Shown here piece by piece: positions 47,398-55,006 of a stretch of 64,000 nucleotides of DNA. How positions within the stretch are numbered: position 1 is the stretch's first letter; each line of letters starts with the position of its first letter. The translations under genes and the position numbers were made by a program. Below the pieces are notes generated by a model that saw nothing but the letters and a program-made list of their open reading frames with translations, did not search any database and was not told where the DNA came from. The stretch comes from Gemmata massiliana (lineage in GTDB: Bacteria; Planctomycetota; Planctomycetia; Gemmatales; Gemmataceae). The DNA lies in contig NZ_LR593886.1 of the NCBI RefSeq assembly GCF_901538265.1, positions 1,550,001 to 1,614,000 of the forward strand. Reading direction: 5' to 3'.

Positions 47398-47880
47398 ATG
47401 ATTCGCGCGCGGTTCTGGTTCGCAGTGGCTCTCGTCGGGCTGGCGTGCGCATTCGTCCCGGTGGCTCAATCGCAGCCACAAGTGGCGCGCGGGAAGGCCG
47501 CGCCCAAACTGGAACCGGTCGCCGAAACGAAGTTGCTCATGGAGGGAATGGCGGACCCGAACACCCGCGCGCTCGGCAAGCTGCTCGCCGCCAAACCTAA
47601 AGATGCGGAAGCCTGGGCGTTCGCACGCGGGCAAGCTCTTTTACTTGCTGAAGCGGGCAACCTGCTCATGATGCGCCCGCCGAAGACGAAGGAAGGTCAG
47701 GAGCCGTGGCTGGCGCACGCAGCGGACCTGCGCGAGACCGCAACGGCCCTGGCCCGCTCCGCGGCCGCGAAGGACTATCTCCAGGCGCGTACCGCACTCG
47801 CGGGCGTGGCAAACGCCTGTAACCGGTGCCACCAGGCATTCCGTGTGGGCATGCGAGTGGACCCGTTCGCCAGCGAATAA
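47398..47880 (+). CDS. Small exported cytochrome c
   Basis: A 160-aa exported cytochrome. The signal-like N-terminus MIRARFWFAVALVGLACAFV is followed by a helical domain, and the haem site CNRCH is at 141-145 near the C-terminus. That late position resembles cytochrome c' (four-helix bundle) proteins. Met and His ligands cannot be placed with certainty. It sits 34 nt after the Rieske gene on the same strand and is probably co-expressed with it. Confidence 0.85.
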   Translation: MIRARFWFAVALVGLACAFVPVAQSQPQVARGKAAPKLEPVAETKLLMEGMADPNTRALGKLLAAKPKDAEAWAFARGQALLLAEAGNLLMMRPPKTKEGQEPWLAHAADLRETATALARSAAAKDYLQARTALAGVANACNRCHQAFRVGMRVDPFASE

Positions 47881-48126
47881 TCCCGGGTCAGAGTCCCACG
47901 ATCCGGAGTTCCGTGGCCGGAGCGGACCGGGCTCCGTGCGGACCGTACCGTCCGACGCGCGTGTTCGTAACCTGTAACTTGAAACTTGGAACTTGAAACT
48001 CGGTACGTCGGCGTCTAGCCTGAGCGCGATTCGCGCAAAATTCCAACTCGCGATGGCCGAAGTACCAGTGACGCGGGCCGCGCGGCCCAATGCGACACTA
48101 TTCACCCTCACCGAGTACCATTCACA
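47881..48126. other. Intergenic stretch with a short repeat
   Basis: About 245 bp. A 15-nt sequence GGAACTTGAAACTCG at 47988-48002 recurs at 63373-63387, also intergenic, within a patch of ACTTGAAACT units. No gene seen. Confidence 0.5.
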
Positions 48127-49050
48127 ATGTCCACCGAGCCGCACCCGCCGTCCGCCGGAGCCGTGCCGCCGGCCGGCGCACCGGCCCCGCAAATTCCGCA
48201 AAGGCGGGAAATTACGCTCATCAGCCACTCCATGCTGTTCTACTGGTGGCCGATCTGGTTGCTGGGGTCCGTAATGGCGGCGGTGACGTACTTCGAGGAC
48301 CACCGCCTCGCGGTGCTGCCCGCGGGCACGACGGTCTCCGAGAAGAAGGACGATAAGGGGAACGTGTGGAAGGATGATAAGGGGAACACCTTCTACGAGG
48401 TCGGCGTTCCGGGAACCAGCACGACAAAGTCGCTGACCGGCGCGGTGGAGCGCTCGAAGCCCGTCCCGGGCGGCGGGACCGCCAACGCCTTCCCGACCCG
48501 CGTGTCGCAGAAGGTCTGGATGGCGCCGGTGTTCTGCGTCATCCTCCTGGTCACGGTCATCATCACGAACGTGCCGCTGCGCGGTCTGTGGTCGTTCCTG
48601 GTACTGCTGCTGTTCGTGGTAATCGCGCTGCTCATCACGCTCGTGCCCGACGGGTGGGACAAGGTGCTCGGGGCGCTCGGTCACCTGCACATTTACATCA
48701 ACATGGCCGGGTACCTGTTCATCGCGTCGGTCGTGTTTGTGCTGTGGGCCGTGTCGGTGTTCATCTTCGACCAGCGGACGTACATCGTCATCACGCCGGG
48801 TCAGATCCGCGTGTGTGAGCACGTGGGCGCGTCGATCCGCACGTTCGACACCACCGGGCTGTCGTTCGAGAAGCAGCGCGACGACCTGTTCCGCCACTGG
48901 CTGCTCGGGTTCTTCTCCGGCGACCTGATCGTGCGGACGGCCGGCGCCGAGCGCGAAACGATCCGCCTCCCGAACGTCCTCTGGATCGGCTGGCGCCTCG
49001 AAGAAGTGCAGAAACTGCTGGCGGAAAAGGCGACTGTGACGCAGGTGTAA
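48127..49050 (+). CDS. Multi-pass membrane protein
   Basis: A 307-aa protein. A short Pro/Ala-rich N-terminus is followed by a helix (LFYWWPIWLLGSVMAAVTYF, residues ~36-56), a ~75-residue loop with charged repeats (KKDDKGNVWKDDKGN), then three helices (FCVILLVTVIITNVPL, WSFLVLLLFVVIALLITLVP, YLFIASVVFVLWAVSVFIF). The C-terminal ~90 residues (TYIVITPGQIRVCEHVGASI, LIVRTAGAERETIRLPNVLW) resemble a bacterial PH-like domain (DUF304/bPH type), though I cannot confirm it. Function unknown. The next gene faces it and a hairpin lies between. Confidence 0.8.
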   Translation: MSTEPHPPSAGAVPPAGAPAPQIPQRREITLISHSMLFYWWPIWLLGSVMAAVTYFEDHRLAVLPAGTTVSEKKDDKGNVWKDDKGNTFYEVGVPGTSTTKSLTGAVERSKPVPGGGTANAFPTRVSQKVWMAPVFCVILLVTVIITNVPLRGLWSFLVLLLFVVIALLITLVPDGWDKVLGALGHLHIYINMAGYLFIASVVFVLWAVSVFIFDQRTYIVITPGQIRVCEHVGASIRTFDTTGLSFEKQRDDLFRHWLLGFFSGDLIVRTAGAERETIRLPNVLWIGWRLEEVQKLLAEKATVTQV

Positions 49051-49092
49051 TGGGCTCGCGGTGCCAAGTGATCGGCACCATACGAAAACTCA

Positions 49093-49136
49093 CGGGGCGT
49101 CGGGAACTGGGCATATAGCCGGTTCCCGACGCCCCG
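49093..49136. terminator. Bidirectional hairpin terminator
   Basis: Perfect 15-bp stem CGGGGCGTCGGGAAC with a 14-nt loop between the convergent membrane-protein and kynurenine monooxygenase genes. Confidence 0.75.
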
Positions 49137-49155
49137 CAGCCATTCTGTCAGCGAG

Positions 49156-50493
49156 CTACGCACCTGCACGGAGACGCGCAAACGCGGCGTCGATGTCGAT
49201 TTCGGCGAGGGCGTTCGCTCGCGCGCACACGTCCATCAGGATTCGATCCTGCACGCGACCCCGTTCGAGCGCGTCGCGGTACGGGGTGCGGTGGAACGAG
49301 ACCATCCCGTACTTCGAGACGAACTGACCCGGGTAGCGCTCTTCGAGTTTGTGTTCGAGTTGCCGCTTCAACGCGAAGTGCGGATCGGCGGACGTGTCGC
49401 GCATCTCGATGAAGTTGTCTAGCGCCAGTTGCGCGATCGCGTCCGTGTTCGGCTTCCGCGACGCGAAGAACCGCGGGAACACCTCGTCCCAGTTGCCGCC
49501 GTGCTCGTCGAACAGGTCCGCCAGCACTTCGCAGTCTTCAAACGCGCAGTTCATTCCCTGACCGAAGAACGGGACGATCGCGTGCGCCGCGTCGCCGAGC
49601 AGGAGCACGCGGCCCTCGGAGTACCACGGCGAACAGCGCACGGTCACGAGCCCGCCGGTCGGGTTGCGGAAGAATTCGCCCGGGAGGTCGGCAATGAGGG
49701 GGACAGCGTCCGGGAACGTTCGCGTGAAGAACGACGTTACGGCTTCGGGCATTGGGAACTGGTCGAACCCGGGTTCCCCGCGGTGCGGCAGGAACAGCGT
49801 GCAGGTGAACGAGCGGTCGAGGTTCGGCAGCGCGATCATCATGTACCCGCCGCGCGGCCAGATGTGCAGCGCGTTCGGTTCCAGCCGGAACGTGCCGTCG
49901 GGCGCGGGCGGGATCGTCAGTTCCTTGTAGCCGTGGTCCAAATACTCCTGCGAGTAGTTCATGCGCGTGCTTTGCATCAGCGCGAGCCGCACCGCGGACG
50001 CCGCGCCGTCCGTACCGATCACGACGGGCGCTTCGACCCCAACTTCGCGCCCGGCGGCTTCGTCGCGGATGGTCAGCGTTTGCGTGCGGAGGTTGTAGTT
50101 GGTGCAGCGGTGCTGGAAGTGTACGGTGGCGTTCTTTTCGCGCGCGAGAGCGTCGAGCAGTTGCACGTTCAGCCCGCGGCGCCCGACGGAGTGAATGACT
50201 TCGTCGGCCGTGCGCCCGTAGGGGATGAGCGAACACGAGCCGGTTACGGGGTGGATGTACCGGCCGCGCATCGGGATTGCCCGTGCCAGCACCTCGGCGT
50301 CGAGGCCCACGCGGTTCAGGGCGTGAATCCCGCGCACCGAGAGCGCGAGGTTGATCGAGCGCCCCTCTTCGATCTGCTCCGCGCGCACGTCCGCGCGCCG
50401 CTCGTAGACGGTGACCTTCACGCCTCGACGAGCCAACATCAGCGCGAGCAACGCGCCGGACAATCCGCCGCCGACCAGAGTGACTTCACGCAT
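49156..50493 (-). CDS. kmo: Kynurenine 3-monooxygenase
   Basis: A 445-aa flavin hydroxylase, converting kynurenine to 3-hydroxykynurenine with NADPH and oxygen. FAD-binding GGGLSG at residues 8-13, GRSINLALSVRGIHALNRVG, and the second FAD motif GDAAHAIVPFFGQGMNCAFE near 300 are as in KMO. The C-terminus has the KMO-like helix region. It is the last gene of the kynurenine operon. Its ATG at 50493 lies 8 nt inside the kynureninase 3' end. Start is confident because the Rossmann fold begins at once (MREVTLVGGGLSG). Confidence 0.95.
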   Translation of the reverse strand: MREVTLVGGGLSGALLALMLARRGVKVTVYERRADVRAEQIEEGRSINLALSVRGIHALNRVGLDAEVLARAIPMRGRYIHPVTGSCSLIPYGRTADEVIHSVGRRGLNVQLLDALAREKNATVHFQHRCTNYNLRTQTLTIRDEAAGREVGVEAPVVIGTDGAASAVRLALMQSTRMNYSQEYLDHGYKELTIPPAPDGTFRLEPNALHIWPRGGYMMIALPNLDRSFTCTLFLPHRGEPGFDQFPMPEAVTSFFTRTFPDAVPLIADLPGEFFRNPTGGLVTVRCSPWYSEGRVLLLGDAAHAIVPFFGQGMNCAFEDCEVLADLFDEHGGNWDEVFPRFFASRKPNTDAIAQLALDNFIEMRDTSADPHFALKRQLEHKLEERYPGQFVSKYGMVSFHRTPYRDALERGRVQDRILMDVCARANALAEIDIDAAFARLRAGA

Positions 50494-51766
50494 GAGAGTT
50501 CTCGTGAATCGTGGACAGCACCTCCGCGCACCGCACGACGTCCGCGAACCGATTGTACAGCGGGACCGGGGCGAGGCGGATCACGTCCGGTTCGCGCCAG
50601 TCACAGATCACGCCGTTTGCGCCGAGCGCGGTGAACGCCTTCTTCGCGTCGCGCATCACGCGCACAGAAAGCTGGCACCCCCGGTGAGTGGGAGCGGCGG
50701 GCGTGATGACCTCGATCCACTCGGGGAACAGATCGCGGAGCGCGCGGTCGAGGAAGCCCGTGAGGGCTTCGCTCTTGGCGCGGAGCCGGTCCATCCCGGC
50801 TTCCGCGAACAGTTCGAGCGACGGTAACAGCGCGGCGAGCGAGAACAGTGGCGGGTTGCTGAGCTGCCAGCCCTCCGCGCCTGGGATCGGCTCGAACTCC
50901 GGACCCATTTGAAAGCGGCTGTGCTTGTCGTGCCCCCACCAGCCCGCCATTCGCGGGAGCGGGTCGCGTGCGAAACCGTGGCGCTCGTGAACGAAGCACC
51001 CGGCCACGCACCCGGGGCCACCGTTGAGGTACTTGTAGTGGCACCACACGGCGAAATCGACGTCCCAGTCGTGGAGCGCGAGCGGTACGTTGCCGGCCGC
51101 GTGCGCGAGGTCGAACCCCGCGGTGATCCCGTACCGGTGCGCGGCTTCCGTGATTGCTGCGATGTCGATGCGTTCGCCGGTGTAGTAGTTCACGCCGTCC
51201 ATGAGCACGAGTGCCAGTTCGCTCGCGTGCTGCTCGATGAGCGCAACCACGTCTTCGATCCGCAGCGTGTGCTCGCCCGCACGCGGTGCGGCTGTGATGA
51301 GAGCGTTGGCTGGAGCAAATCCACGTAGGGCGATTTGCGACGCCAGTGCGTACCGGTCCGAGGGGAACGCCGCGTGCCCGACGAGGACTTTGTAGCGCGC
51401 TGGTGCCGGGCGGTAGAAACTCGTGAGCATCAGGTGCAGGTTCACCGTCAGCGTGTTCATCGCGACCACTTCGTGCGGGGCCGCGCCCACGATCTTCGCG
51501 AGGTGCTGGGCGAACAACTCGTGGAACGACACCCACGGGCGCTCGGGCTTGAAGTGCCCCTCGACGCCGAGCGCTTCCCACGCGACCAGTTCCTGTTCGA
51601 CGGACGCGCGGGCGGCCTTCGGCGCCAGGCCGAGCGAGTTACCGCACAGGTACGTTGTTTCTGATCCGTCCGTGTGGCGCGGAACGCAGAATCGCGCGCG
51701 GAAGTGCGCGAGTGCGTCGATCCGGTCGAGTTCGTCGGCTTGTGTACGAAGTTCGGCGATCGTCAT
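50486..51766 (-). CDS. kynU: Kynureninase
   Basis: A 426-aa PLP enzyme, cleaving (3-hydroxy)kynurenine to (3-hydroxy)anthranilate and alanine. Family features include YLCGNSLGLAPKAARASVEQ, HEVVAMNTLTVNLHLMLTSF, GITAGFDLAHAAGNVPLALH, the PLP-lysine region AVWCHYKYLNGGPG and RDPLPRMAGWWGHD. The ATG at 51766 shares ATGA with the stop of the upstream gene, a 4-nt overlap. A long upstream open frame to 52237 is antisense-free but overlaps that gene and has no homology. The 3' end overlaps kmo. Confidence 0.96.
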   Translation of the reverse strand: MTIAELRTQADELDRIDALAHFRARFCVPRHTDGSETTYLCGNSLGLAPKAARASVEQELVAWEALGVEGHFKPERPWVSFHELFAQHLAKIVGAAPHEVVAMNTLTVNLHLMLTSFYRPAPARYKVLVGHAAFPSDRYALASQIALRGFAPANALITAAPRAGEHTLRIEDVVALIEQHASELALVLMDGVNYYTGERIDIAAITEAAHRYGITAGFDLAHAAGNVPLALHDWDVDFAVWCHYKYLNGGPGCVAGCFVHERHGFARDPLPRMAGWWGHDKHSRFQMGPEFEPIPGAEGWQLSNPPLFSLAALLPSLELFAEAGMDRLRAKSEALTGFLDRALRDLFPEWIEVITPAAPTHRGCQLSVRVMRDAKKAFTALGANGVICDWREPDVIRLAPVPLYNRFADVVRCAEVLSTIHENSHA

Positions 51767-52857
51767 ACCGCGCCATCCAGATCGAAAAGGAGTGGGCGAG
51801 ACGGGGCCGCGTCCGAAACCAGCGGCGGCACCTGGAGCACGAGCGCGTAACGACCGTCCGGCACCCGATCGGGCACGAAGATCATCTCGGTAACCGTGCG
51901 CTGACACGCACGCGCATCGGGTAATTCTTTTGAACCGGTCGACATGCTCCAGAATATCCGGTGCGCGGTCAGGTGGCCCCCATCTATCAACGGATCGAGC
52001 GACGGTAGATCGACGAGCAGGTGCTGCACACCGTGCGCGCGGATCGCGGCCATTGCGTCGGGTCCGAAGTAGGGAGTGGTCGCGTCCTCCCACTTGCGCG
52101 TAATTTTGTCCGGATCGTTCGGAAGCGTGCGAACGACGAGCGCGTTTCGGAACTCGGCCGGAGCCCTTCCCAAAGCGCGTTCGAGCGCATCGGCGCGGAT
52201 CTCGCGCCCCTCGGGAATCACCGAAATCAGCGCACACGGTATGAACAACGGCAGCGTAACCTTCGAGAGCGGGAAACGTTCCGTCGTGAGGTGTCCGACG
52301 CTTTCGGTGTGCGTGCCGTTGCAGTGCGGTGTCAGTTCGATTACTTCACAGTTACACGACCCGCCCCGTCGTGTGTCGAGCACGAAGCCGTCGCCAGAGT
52401 ACGGGCGCGCGGTCGCGGGTGGAACTCCGTATGCGTTCGGTTGCGGACCGTGCGGATCGAGCGGAATGGAGATATCGACCCACTTGGTGAGAGGGTAGAC
52501 GCGCTCTCCGATGGTAACCTGGGGCCGCATTGGTCCGCCCTCACCGAGTGCCAAGCCGGGCCAGTCGGCTAAATATTGCTTGAAGCTGATATCTTTGTCC
52601 GTGTCTCCGCCGATCTCTTGGTAGCAGTACATCTCTTCTGTCATCTTCTGTTCGAGCCGAACATCGATGTGGTGCCCCGTATGATCTGCCAGAAACTTCC
52701 AAAGGACTTGATTGAGTTCGTCGCGCTTCCAGTGCAACGGTTCTGTTGGTGGTCCGATGTGAAAGCAGAACGGTTTGAAGTCTCCCGAATGAAGAGCTTT
52801 ACCCAGCCAGAGCACTTGGCGGCAATCGTGGCAATTCAGATAGCCGTAAATGCTCAC
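51763..52857 (-). CDS. Cyclase-family enzyme (kynurenine formamidase-like) with N-terminal extension
   Basis: A 364-aa protein. From residue 110 it is a cyclase/formamidase-type hydrolase (WVDISIPLDPHGPQPNAYG, ELTPHCNGTHTESVGHLTTE with His-His-Glu-His at the metal site). The context predicts arylformamidase activity, N-formylkynurenine to kynurenine. The first ~105 residues form a separate small domain (YLNCHDCRQVLWLGKALHS, WKRDELNQVLWKFLADHTGH, DTDKDISFKQYLADWPG), usually a stand-alone protein. The start GTG at 52857 shares GTGA with the ACMSD stop (4-nt overlap), so a fused start is well supported. An ATG at 52529 could make the hydrolase alone. Confidence 0.85.
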   Translation of the reverse strand: MSIYGYLNCHDCRQVLWLGKALHSGDFKPFCFHIGPPTEPLHWKRDELNQVLWKFLADHTGHHIDVRLEQKMTEEMYCYQEIGGDTDKDISFKQYLADWPGLALGEGGPMRPQVTIGERVYPLTKWVDISIPLDPHGPQPNAYGVPPATARPYSGDGFVLDTRRGGSCNCEVIELTPHCNGTHTESVGHLTTERFPLSKVTLPLFIPCALISVIPEGREIRADALERALGRAPAEFRNALVVRTLPNDPDKITRKWEDATTPYFGPDAMAAIRAHGVQHLLVDLPSLDPLIDGGHLTAHRIFWSMSTGSKELPDARACQRTVTEMIFVPDRVPDGRYALVLQVPPLVSDAAPSRPLLFDLDGAV

Positions 52858-53864
52858 TCCAATTCCTCCGGCTTCACCCCCAACCACGAGCACGCGGTGC
52901 GGAACAGCAAGTTCTCTTCGATGTCGCGCGGGAGCTTCATGGAGCGGATGAGCGATCCGGGTTCCGTTTCGCCCAGCGGGAACGGGTAATCCGTACCGAG
53001 CGCGACGCGGTCCGAACCCATGACGTCGATCAGGTATTGCAGACTGCGCGCGTCGTGTACGAGCGCATCGACCACGATGCGGTTCAGGTACTCGCGCGGG
53101 TTCACCGGGTTGTGAATCGCGCACAGGTCCGGGCGGCAGCGGAACCCCTGTTCGATGCGCCCGATGGTTGTGGGGAACGACCCGCCGCCGTGCGCGAACG
53201 CGATCCGCAGCTTCGGGAGCCGCTCCAGCACGCCGCCGAAGATCAGTGACACGATCGCCCGCGTCGTTTCAGCCGGCATCCCGACCAACCACGGCATCCA
53301 GTATTGGTTCAGTTCGTTTTTGCCGAACATCTCCCAGGGGTGAACGAACACTGCGGCCCCGAGTTCCTCCGCGCGCTGGAAGACGGGGAAGAGTTCGGCC
53401 GCGTTCAGGTTCGTCTGGTTGACGTTCGAGCCGATCTGTACCCCGCGGAAGCCGAGTTCGTGGATGCAGCGGTCCAGCTCGCGCACCGCAAGGTCCGGGG
53501 CTTGAAGTGGCAGAGTGCTCAGGCCGATGAAGCGCTTCGGGTATTTGCGCACCGTTTCCGCGATGTCGTCATTGAGGAACCGCGCGACCTCGTACCCGTG
53601 TTCGGGCTTGGCCCAGTAGCTGAACATGACGGGCACAGTGGAGAGCACCTGCACGCGGACGCCGCACGCCTCGCACTCTTCGATGCGCTTCTCCGCGCTC
53701 CAGCAGTTCATCTCGATTTCGCGGAAGAACTTACCGTCGACCATCATGTGCGCGCAGCCCGGGCGCTGGTGCGCGAGTTCCACGAACCCGCTGTAGCCGA
53801 ACCGGTCGGCCCAGCGCGGCAAGTGTTGCGGCAGAATGTGCGTGTGGATATCGACGGTGAGCAT
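52854..53864 (-). CDS. 2-amino-3-carboxymuconate-6-semialdehyde decarboxylase (ACMSD), amidohydrolase
   Basis: A 336-aa amidohydrolase-superfamily enzyme. The metal motif HTHILP opens the protein (MLTVDIHTHILPQHLPRWAD), with FVHPWEMFG, FAHGGGSFPTTIGRIEQGF and the late GTDYPFPLGETEPG. These match ACMSD, which decarboxylates the ring-cleavage product of 3-hydroxyanthranilate and diverts it from quinolinate/NAD. It overlaps the 3-HAO gene by one base (TGATG) and the next gene by 4 nt. Length is typical. Confidence 0.93.
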   Translation of the reverse strand: MLTVDIHTHILPQHLPRWADRFGYSGFVELAHQRPGCAHMMVDGKFFREIEMNCWSAEKRIEECEACGVRVQVLSTVPVMFSYWAKPEHGYEVARFLNDDIAETVRKYPKRFIGLSTLPLQAPDLAVRELDRCIHELGFRGVQIGSNVNQTNLNAAELFPVFQRAEELGAAVFVHPWEMFGKNELNQYWMPWLVGMPAETTRAIVSLIFGGVLERLPKLRIAFAHGGGSFPTTIGRIEQGFRCRPDLCAIHNPVNPREYLNRIVVDALVHDARSLQYLIDVMGSDRVALGTDYPFPLGETEPGSLIRSMKLPRDIEENLLFRTACSWLGVKPEELE

Positions 53865-54385
53865 CACGCGCCGGCCTTCTTCGGGTCCGTGAACCGTTCC
53901 CCGCAGACCTTGCAGACGCGCTTGGCTTCGTCGCCGTAGAACCGGGTGAAGATCGGCGGGAGCTGCGTGACGATGTTCGTGATGTGAGCGAATTCCTCGT
54001 GCAGTTTGGCGCCGCACCCCTCGCAGTACCACTGGAAGCCGTCCATCTGGTCCGCTTCGCGCTTCTTCTCAATCACGAGGCCGATCGTGCCATCGGGCCG
54101 ACGCGGGGAGTGCGGTACGCGCGCCGGGAGCAGGAAGATGTCTCCCTCGTGGATCGGGATGTCCACAATCTTGCCCTCATCCTGCACCTTCAGGACGATG
54201 TCGCCCTCGACCTGGTAGAAGAACTCTTCGCCCTCGTTGACGTGGAAATCCTTTCGCGTGTTCGACCCGACCACCATGACGATGGAGTCCGCGTCCTCCC
54301 ACACCATCTTGTTGCCGACCGGCGGTTTGAAGAGGTGGCGGTGCTCGTTGATCCAGGCTTTGAAGTTGAGCGGCGTGCGGAGCAT
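53864..54385 (-). CDS. 3-hydroxyanthranilate 3,4-dioxygenase
   Basis: A 173-aa cupin dioxygenase, opening the ring of 3-hydroxyanthranilate. Iron ligands are suggested by KDFHVNEGEEFFYQVEGD (His and Glu) and RVPHSPRRPDGTIGLV (His). The C-terminal tail has two Cys-x2-Cys pairs (CEGCG, CKVCG), the rubredoxin-like metal site typical of bacterial 3-HAO. The ATG at 54385 has GGGAGAG 6-8 nt upstream. The gene stands 18 nt after the Rid gene and overlaps ACMSD by 1 nt. Confidence 0.95.
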   Translation of the reverse strand: MLRTPLNFKAWINEHRHLFKPPVGNKMVWEDADSIVMVVGSNTRKDFHVNEGEEFFYQVEGDIVLKVQDEGKIVDIPIHEGDIFLLPARVPHSPRRPDGTIGLVIEKKREADQMDGFQWYCEGCGAKLHEEFAHITNIVTQLPPIFTRFYGDEAKRVCKVCGERFTDPKKAGA

Positions 54386-54403
54386 GTCACACTCTCCCGC
54401 GAA

Positions 54404-54829
54404 TTAGCCGATGGTGGCGATGACCTTGAGTTCGACATGAATGGGCGTCGGTAACCGGTTGACTTCGACCGTCGTGCGGCACGGCTCGATGCTGCCGAAG
54501 TGCTCGCGATAGATTTCGTTGAATCGCTTGAAGTCGCGCTCGATGGACGTAAGGAACACCGTCACATCGACGATGTTCTCCCACGCACTCCCAGCGTCTT
54601 CGAGGATGAGCCGGATGTTGCGGAACACTGACTTCGCTTCTTCCACGATGTCGTAGTCGAGCACGGTTCCCGCTTCGTCCATCTTAACACCGGGAATCGC
54701 CTTACTCCCGCGCTCACGCGGCCCGATCCCGGACAGGAACAGCAAGTTGCCGACTTGCCGCGCGTGCGGGTACGCGCCGACCGGCTCCGCCGCGTGCTCC
54801 GAAACGATCTTGCGCTGAGTGAGGCTCAT
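54404..54829 (-). CDS. Rid-family protein, probable 2-aminomuconate deaminase
   Basis: A 141-aa YjgF/YER057c/UK114 (Rid) protein. Signatures: GAYPHARQVGNLLFLSGIGP, VFRNIRLILEDAGSAWENIV, VTVFLTSIERDFKRFNEIY and FGSIEPCRTTVEVNRLPTP (catalytic-type Arg). In this operon it most likely acts as 2-aminomuconate deaminase, downstream of ACMSD, or as a general imine deaminase. It is the first gene of the operon. The promoter would lie in 54830-55006. Confidence 0.9.
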   Translation of the reverse strand: MSLTQRKIVSEHAAEPVGAYPHARQVGNLLFLSGIGPRERGSKAIPGVKMDEAGTVLDYDIVEEAKSVFRNIRLILEDAGSAWENIVDVTVFLTSIERDFKRFNEIYREHFGSIEPCRTTVEVNRLPTPIHVELKVIATIG

Positions 54830-55006
54830 GGTTCGGTGACACCGGATCGTGCGGAGTGTCTGTTTTCTGCGGCGCCCGTGCGTGCTTGAATCTCGACACG
54901 CAAGGGGGATGAAAATGAACCGACCCGGCGCCTCGCACGTTGCACGTTTGCAAGCTGTTGCGTGGGGCCGGGTACGGTACGAGGGGCGGTCAAACGCACC
55001 CCAGGG

